Below are positions 12,381-17,050 of a DNA stretch of 17,050 nt, piece after piece. Below the pieces are notes generated by a model that did not search any database, was not told where the DNA came from, and saw only the letters and a program-made list of their open reading frames with translations. This DNA is from JBMNQH01 sp050944035. Lineage in GTDB: Bacteria > Bacillota > Clostridia > Oscillospirales > Oscillospiraceae. The stretch covers positions 1 to 17,050 of the forward strand of contig JBMNQH010000026.1 of the NCBI GenBank assembly GCA_050944035.1, written 5' to 3'. Each line of letters starts with the position of its first letter. Positions within the stretch are counted from its first letter, which is position 1. Both the position numbers and the translations under genes were made by a program.

Positions 12381-14879
12381 ATGCCTCTTAAACACATTTT
12401 TGATACGACCGGCCCAATTGCCGGACGTCTCGGGGATATAACAAAGGATGAGGCTGTCAGGCTTGGCATTGCACTCTGTTTTGCAGCAGGCAGAATGCCG
12501 GAAGCAGAACACGGTCACGGTGAAATCTGGCCCGGTGTCATTCGAATTGGCCCAGAGGAAACCGTTACTATCGATCCTGCACACCCCAACGTAGAACCGT
12601 CTGCAAATGAATTGGAATACGCTTCCCCCGAGCACTTCTGGAACGGCATCTGTTCCCCGGCTGGCGATGTTTATTCCATTGGTCTGGTTCTGTATGCCGC
12701 ATTGAACAACGGTCGTCTTCCATTTATTCCTATGGACGGAGAAATCACAGCCGACGATCGGGCAGAAGCATTAAAACAACGGATGAAGGGTGACAACCCT
12801 ATTTTCTTTCCCTCCTCCATTGATGCATCGCTCTGCGATATTCTACGTCGTGCGCTGGCATTCAATCCCAAAGATCGTTGGGAGACTCCAATGGCAATGC
12901 GCGATGCACTTTGCAACTGTGCAGCGGATGTTGCCGCTGGTATTCTGCTTCCAGGAACTGGCGCTACACTCTTCGGAAAGAAAGAATCGGATATGAGCGA
13001 GGTTGAACGCATGATGTCCGAAATTCTGGATCGGCAAACAGCGGATAACACCGCCGCGCCGGTTTCAGCTGCCGAAGTTTTACAAACACCGGAATCATCT
13101 GAATCTGAGGATACCGATGAGAACGCTGTGTCTGAGCATAAAGAATCTGCTGAACCGGAGACGATATCCGAAACGCAATCAGAGGAGAAAGCAGATGCAA
13201 ATGCCGAAGATGCAGATCATGCAATATCCACACCGTCTGAACGCTCCGATGCGTCGGATGCTTCTTCAGAAATAGAAGAAGCAGAGGGACAAGGTGTATG
13301 TTCTTCACAGCCCGACTCCGAAGAACTGCCTGATTCATCTTCAATCTCCGAGGAAACAAGTGCACCTTCAGAATCCCAAAATTCCAAAGAGCGTGATCTC
13401 CCCGATCATCCGGATACACTTTCTGGTCTGACCGGTCTTGCCGCTTTGGCAGAGGAAATAGATGGACAGGTTATGCCATCTTCCGCTGCGCCGCATGAGG
13501 AAGCAAATCAATCGGATCACATTGCAGAACTGGAAGGAATCGATGGAGATGAAGCCATTCCCGGATCTACTCAAGAAGAGTTGGCAACCGATGTAGATAT
13601 TCCCAAACCGGAAGAAGCTCCTGTACAGGAAGAACATGGTACGCCATCTGCTTCGGAAGAAACAGATCCTACTGACAAAACTGGAGCTACTTCTGAGAAT
13701 GAGACCGAAGCCCTTGCAGATGCTGCTTTGACCAATCTCAATACTCCGGAAGAAAATGGAACCCATTCCACTCTGCCTTTGGACAAAATGATGGACCAGG
13801 TCGATTCTCATCTGGACGCACTTTCCAATTCGTTGTTCGACCAACCGGATCCCGCTGCAGTCGCAGAAGAAACGGCACGGCGCATCCGAATTGCAGAGGC
13901 TGCGGAAGCACAGGAAAAAGCCGTAAAACGCAAAAAGCGGAAACGTCGCGCTTCTATTACCGCCATTTTGCTCATGCTCGCCGCAGCTCTGGGCGCTATT
14001 TTGTTGCTTGCCCATTCCTTTGGCTTTGATGGATTCAGCTTTTCTGAAATCGGCGATGCTTTTTACGACACAGTATTTTCTAAAATCTTTTCTGATAAAA
14101 AAGACGGAGAAGATACCGGTGACAACTCAGATACGTCCAAAGAGACACCGAAAGATGACGATGACGGTGCCCAGGAACCGCCCATTGCAGAGGAACAACA
14201 GAAGCCGGATAACGATGATACCACTGACCAGAAATCCGACAACACAGGTACAGATACGCCGGATCCCGCAAATCCGGACACAACAGAACCATCAAATTCC
14301 ACATCCAATACAGGGAATGACAATATAACGCCTCCTTCCAACTCCACCAATACCAATTCTAATGTTACAACGCCGGATTCCGATAATAATACCAGTACAG
14401 ATTCCGGTACTGCAAACGGCGGTACTTCTGGCTCTGGGTCCTCCGTTTCCAATTCCAATCTCGGTTCTTCCACCTCTACATACGAAACCATGCTTTCCGA
14501 CTGTACCTGGCAACAAGCTGACTTTGTTGCCAAGGAATTCGGTGGTCACATGGTCACCATTTCTAACGAAGAGGAACTGCAACAGGTCATCGCATTGGCA
14601 GAAGAGGCCGGTGCTTCTTATGTCTGGCTTGGCGCATATCGCAACACTGCCGGCAAATGGGTCTGGATCACCGGAGAAGCGTTCACTTATGCCCCCTGGC
14701 AAAGCGGGGAACCTTCTGGTACCGGTACAAATGGTGAGGCAGAAAACTATCTGATTCTCTGTAAGGTTGTCGATAATGGCACCACCAGTTGGGTTTATCG
14801 CGACATTTGTAATAATCCCCTCTCTGCATCCTCTCAAACTTATTCCGGAAAAATGATCTATATCATTGAATACAATTAA
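12381..14879 (+). CDS. single-pass membrane protein: degenerate kinase C-lobe inside, C-type lectin domain outside
   Basis: The protein has 832 residues. Residues about 50-185 resemble the C-lobe of Ser/Thr kinases: an APE-like YASPE (80-84), then GDVYSIGLVLYAALNNGRLPF (95-115), where Asp96 matches the conserved subdomain IX Asp, and a final arginine region FNPKDRW. The glycine loop, the VAIK lysine, HRD and a clear DFG are absent, so it is probably a pseudokinase. Residues about 205-510 form an acidic, Ser/Glu/Asp-rich linker. KRKKRKRR (517-523) precedes one transmembrane helix (about 525-545), which implies a cytosolic N-terminus. A Thr/Asn/Ser/Asp-rich stalk (572-700) leads to a C-type-lectin-like domain (701-832) with W710, GGHMVTIS, VWLGA, KWVWITGE, GEPSG and WVYRDIC. 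The start at ATG 12381 follows AAAGGA. The ligand and partners are unknown. Confidence 0.82.
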   Translation: MPLKHIFDTTGPIAGRLGDITKDEAVRLGIALCFAAGRMPEAEHGHGEIWPGVIRIGPEETVTIDPAHPNVEPSANELEYASPEHFWNGICSPAGDVYSIGLVLYAALNNGRLPFIPMDGEITADDRAEALKQRMKGDNPIFFPSSIDASLCDILRRALAFNPKDRWETPMAMRDALCNCAADVAAGILLPGTGATLFGKKESDMSEVERMMSEILDRQTADNTAAPVSAAEVLQTPESSESEDTDENAVSEHKESAEPETISETQSEEKADANAEDADHAISTPSERSDASDASSEIEEAEGQGVCSSQPDSEELPDSSSISEETSAPSESQNSKERDLPDHPDTLSGLTGLAALAEEIDGQVMPSSAAPHEEANQSDHIAELEGIDGDEAIPGSTQEELATDVDIPKPEEAPVQEEHGTPSASEETDPTDKTGATSENETEALADAALTNLNTPEENGTHSTLPLDKMMDQVDSHLDALSNSLFDQPDPAAVAEETARRIRIAEAAEAQEKAVKRKKRKRRASITAILLMLAAALGAILLLAHSFGFDGFSFSEIGDAFYDTVFSKIFSDKKDGEDTGDNSDTSKETPKDDDDGAQEPPIAEEQQKPDNDDTTDQKSDNTGTDTPDPANPDTTEPSNSTSNTGNDNITPPSNSTNTNSNVTTPDSDNNTSTDSGTANGGTSGSGSSVSNSNLGSSTSTYETMLSDCTWQQADFVAKEFGGHMVTISNEEELQQVIALAEEAGASYVWLGAYRNTAGKWVWITGEAFTYAPWQSGEPSGTGTNGEAENYLILCKVVDNGTTSWVYRDICNNPLSASSQTYSGKMIYIIEYN

Positions 14880-14923
14880 AAAAGAGTCGGGAACCATGAG
14901 TTAATCGGGTTCCGGCTCTTTTT
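14879..14923 (+). terminator. terminator of the kinase-like/lectin gene
   Basis: A 17-base arm (14879-14895) pairs with 14907-14923 with two G-U pairs and one mismatch, closed by AAAAAGAG/CTCTTTTT. It begins at the stop codon. Confidence 0.88.
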
Positions 14924-14952
14924 ATTTTACACCAAAAGAATGTTACATTGTT

Positions 14953-14990
14953 GTGCAGAACTGGAATCACTCCAGCTATGCACTTTTTTG
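14953..14990 (+). terminator. second terminator-like hairpin downstream
   Basis: GTGCA (14953-14957) pairs with TGCAC (14979-14983) and CTGGA (14961-14965) with TCCAG (14971-14975), with a 3x3 internal loop and a 5-base loop. TTTTTTGTTTTT follows. It is either a back-up terminator or the end of a very short RNA. It precedes the marR promoter. Confidence 0.65.
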
Positions 14991-15016
14991 TTTTTGCAGA
15001 GAACGGAAGAGAAGTC

Positions 15017-15045
15017 TTGACAGAACACTGATGTCCGCATATAAT
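15017..15045 (+). promoter_or_regulatory. consensus promoter of marR-MATE
   Basis: TTGACA (15017-15022) and TATAAT (15040-15045) with 17 bases between form a perfect consensus. So strong a promoter before an efflux operon would need repression, consistent with MarR autoregulation. Confidence 0.92.
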
Positions 15046-15049
15046 GTTT

Positions 15050-15082
15050 AAAAGTTAACTGTTCTTTTTGGAACTATTCGAA
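15050..15082. promoter_or_regulatory. candidate MarR operator at the start site
   Basis: The palindrome AGTTAACT (15053-15060) covers the predicted start, followed by GTTC/GAAC (15061-15064 with 15071-15074) and TTCGAA (15077-15082). Position and symmetry fit a repressor site. The true half-site is not known. Confidence 0.35.
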
Positions 15083-15107
15083 GCTGTGAAAGCAGGATGT
15101 TCAACAT

Positions 15108-15560
15108 ATGAAAAACTACGGTATAACCAACCTTCTACTGGCAATCCAACATATGGAAAAGCTGTACGAATCCATGATAAAACAGATTGGAAAACATCAT
15201 CATCTCTCCCTGATGGAGATGACCATCCTCAGTTTTCTGTATAACAACCCTGGAAAAGATACCGCCAGCGAAATTGTGGAAATCCGAATGCTGCAAAAAG
15301 GGCACGTATCGCAGGGTGTTTCCTCTCTGATCCAGAAGGAACTCCTAACTCGCCAGCAGGATCAGCATGACCGCCGTGTCATCCACCTCTCTTTAACGCC
15401 CAAAACCAGCTCCATTGTACAGGAGATTGAGAAGAAAAAAGAGGAGTTTATGGCCATTGTTTACGAAGGTTTCTCGCCGGAAGAACAGGAGCAATATTTA
15501 CAGTTTGTCCGTCGTATCGTTGAGAACACAACAAATGCACGTACACGCAAAAGGATTTGA
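15108..15560 (+). CDS. MarR-family transcriptional regulator
   Basis: This is a 150-residue winged-helix DNA-binding dimer. The N-terminal helix (1-30) probably dimerises. The HTH spans about 35-80 with the recognition helix around KGHVSQGVSSLIQKELL, and the wing carries the family signature DRR at 88-90 (DQHDRRVIHLSLT). The C-terminal helices complete the dimer interface. The ATG at 15108 has AGGA ten bases upstream. It ends six bases before the MATE start, so the two are co-transcribed. By analogy with MepR-MepA it probably represses the operon until a toxic ligand binds. Confidence 0.92.
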   Translation: MKNYGITNLLLAIQHMEKLYESMIKQIGKHHHLSLMEMTILSFLYNNPGKDTASEIVEIRMLQKGHVSQGVSSLIQKELLTRQQDQHDRRVIHLSLTPKTSSIVQEIEKKKEEFMAIVYEGFSPEEQEQYLQFVRRIVENTTNARTRKRI

Positions 15561-15565
15561 TACAC

Positions 15566-16969
15566 ATGCAAAAAGAACAAAATTTTCTCGGCACTGAGCC
15601 CGTTGGAAAGCTACTTTTCAAGCTGGCGCTTCCCACATTAACCGCACAGATCATCAATATGCTCTACAATATTGTAGACCGTATTTATATTGGCCATATC
15701 CCAGGCACCGGTGCACTGGCACTGACCGGCGTTGGAGTCTGTATGCCGCTGATTATGATTGTATCCGCTTTTGCGGCCCTCGTCAGCAGCGGCGGTGCAC
15801 CGCGCGCTTCCATTTTCATGGGAAAAAAAGAGATGGACAACGCAGAACAAACTTTGGGAAACTGCTTCTTTCTTCAAGTTCTTGTCTCTCTTGCTTTGAC
15901 TGCTATTCTGTTGGCCGGGAACCGAACCTTCCTGCTTGCTTTTGGATGCAGTAAAAATACCATTGACTATGCGATTCAGTATATGAACATCTATGCAGTC
16001 GGTACCATCTTCGTCCAGTTGACGCTGGGAATGAACGCCTTTATTACCGCACAGGGATTTGCCAAAACCGGGATGCTCTCCGTTTTGATCGGTGCAGTTT
16101 GTAATATCATTCTGGACCCCATTTTTATCTTTGGCCTCGATTTGGGCGTCCGCGGCGCGGCATTGGCCACAGTAATCTCACAGGCTGTTTCCTGTGTCTG
16201 GGTCCTGTGTTTCCTGTTCGGAAAAAAGACCCTTTTAAAAATCAAATCAAAAAATCTTCGTCTCCGCAGTGCTATTATTCTTCCCAGTCTGACCCTTGGA
16301 CTTGCCACCTTTATCATGCAGTCCACAGAAAGCGTTATTTCTGTTTGTTTTAACTCTTCTCTTTTGAAATACGGGGGAGACATCGCAGTCGGTGCTATGA
16401 CGATCCTCACCAGTATTATGCAATTTGCCATGCTGCCATTGCAGGGTCTTGGACAGGGTGCACAACCAATTATTAGTTATAACTATGGCGCACGAAATAA
16501 AGACCGCGTAAAATCTGCATTCCAATTGCTCTTAAAAACCAGTCTGTGTTATTCCATTACATTATGGCTCTGTGTTATGTTGTTTCCACAGCTGTTTGCT
16601 GCCATGTTTACCTCCGACAGCACATTGCTTGCCTTCTCCAAGACAGCGCTTCGGGTTTATATGGCATCCATGTTTCTCTTCGGCATTCAGATTGCCTGTC
16701 AGATGACCTTTACCTCTCTCGGCAATGCAAAAGCATCCATTATTGTGGCAATTACAAGAAAACTCATTCTGTTAATTCCGCTGATCTATATCATGCCGCA
16801 GTTGTTACAGTCCAACCAGACGATGGCTGTCTATATGGCGGAACCGATTGCAGACTTCTTTGCCGTTCTGTTTACCTGTATTTTGTTTACAACACAATTC
16901 CGAAAGGCTCTGGCATCTATTACAGATATTCCCGGAGCACCAGAATCATCTGGAACCATAAGACCATAG
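15566..16969 (+). CDS. MATE-family multidrug efflux transporter, MepA-like
   Basis: This is a cation-coupled exporter of lipophilic or cationic compounds. The 467 residues are full length for the family, with about twelve hydrophobic helices in two halves. The N-terminal region LYNIVDRIYIGHIPGTGALALTG is typical of the MepA branch. QAVSC in mid-protein and GAQPIISYNYGARN at the start of the second half are also characteristic. The ATG at 15566 is 11 bases after AAAAGGA. A TTG at 15557 is only two bases away from it and was rejected. It is translationally close to the preceding marR. Substrates cannot be read from sequence. Confidence 0.93.
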   Translation: MQKEQNFLGTEPVGKLLFKLALPTLTAQIINMLYNIVDRIYIGHIPGTGALALTGVGVCMPLIMIVSAFAALVSSGGAPRASIFMGKKEMDNAEQTLGNCFFLQVLVSLALTAILLAGNRTFLLAFGCSKNTIDYAIQYMNIYAVGTIFVQLTLGMNAFITAQGFAKTGMLSVLIGAVCNIILDPIFIFGLDLGVRGAALATVISQAVSCVWVLCFLFGKKTLLKIKSKNLRLRSAIILPSLTLGLATFIMQSTESVISVCFNSSLLKYGGDIAVGAMTILTSIMQFAMLPLQGLGQGAQPIISYNYGARNKDRVKSAFQLLLKTSLCYSITLWLCVMLFPQLFAAMFTSDSTLLAFSKTALRVYMASMFLFGIQIACQMTFTSLGNAKASIIVAITRKLILLIPLIYIMPQLLQSNQTMAVYMAEPIADFFAVLFTCILFTTQFRKALASITDIPGAPESSGTIRP

Positions 16970-17001
16970 CCGTTCATGAATAGCGATTATTTTTACAAAT
17001 A

Positions 17002-17050
17002 CCCCCCGTGCCCGGGGGGGGTGACCACCCGGCCGGGGGGGCAGGGGGTT
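17002..17050. other. G/C homopolymer tail, probable contig-end artefact
   Basis: The last 49 bases are runs of C6, G8 and G7 with short interruptions, unlike the AT-balanced DNA directly before. No coding or regulatory feature is supported. Low-quality poly-G/poly-C sequence at an assembly end is the simplest explanation. Confidence 0.7.

Noticed and set aside
13368..14015. 215-codon minus-strand frame with hydrophobic, Phe/Cys-rich segments
   Set aside because: It is the complement of the Ser/Glu/Asp-rich linker of the kinase-like protein, which yields such composition automatically. No start signal.
1..17050. CRISPR array, insertion sequence, toxin-antitoxin or phage gene
   Set aside because: No regularly spaced direct repeats, transposase or integrase motifs were found, and the gene content is core metabolism. 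Defence-system content is absent.

Overview
The window looks like chromosomal DNA of a low-to-mid GC Bacillota anaerobe of class Clostridia, most likely an Oscillospiraceae/Ruminococcaceae-type gut bacterium. The reasons are strong AGGAGG ribosome-binding sites, the rpmG-secE-nusG-rplK-rplA order, a PPi-type phosphofructokinase, a THF riboswitch before an ECF folate transporter gene, and a Na+-pumping oxaloacetate decarboxylase with its biotin carrier on a separate gene. The species assignment is inference.

Layout. Bases 1-4086 are read on the minus strand: the first codons of an unidentified gene (1-16) behind its own promoter, pfp (176-1426), a terminator, then the translation/secretion cluster rplA, rplK, nusG, secE, rpmG (1793-4086) running from a promoter near 4214-4242. 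A divergent intergenic region (4087-4411) separates this from plus-strand genes. First comes a folate block: folC, a THF riboswitch, folT, and then ruvX. Next is a sulfur-assimilation unit: a consensus promoter, a 38-codon leader ORF with a Cys-Cys-Leu-Cys tail, an attenuator, and an O-acetylhomoserine sulfhydrylase gene. Then come the oxaloacetate decarboxylase operon (alpha, gamma/delta-like, biotin carrier, beta), a monocistronic transmembrane protein joining a degenerate kinase C-lobe to an external C-type lectin domain, and a marR-MATE efflux pair. The last 50 bases are G/C homopolymer runs that look like a contig-end artefact.

How the parts work. Folate: FolC polyglutamates folates and FolT imports them, with the aptamer sensing the folate pool. 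Energy: PFP saves ATP by using pyrophosphate, and OadABG plus the biotin carrier turns oxaloacetate decarboxylation into a Na+ gradient. Ribosome: an L1 operator resembling the 23S rRNA L1 site sits just before rplA.

The most interesting signal is the 6903-7190 leader. It holds a strongly initiated short ORF with four Cys codons. A segment inside that ORF (7054-7066) pairs with the 5' arm of a terminator (7153-7165), which is the layout of cysteine-responsive transcription attenuation. It is not one of the T-box or S-box (SAM) riboswitches that often control sulfur genes in this group.
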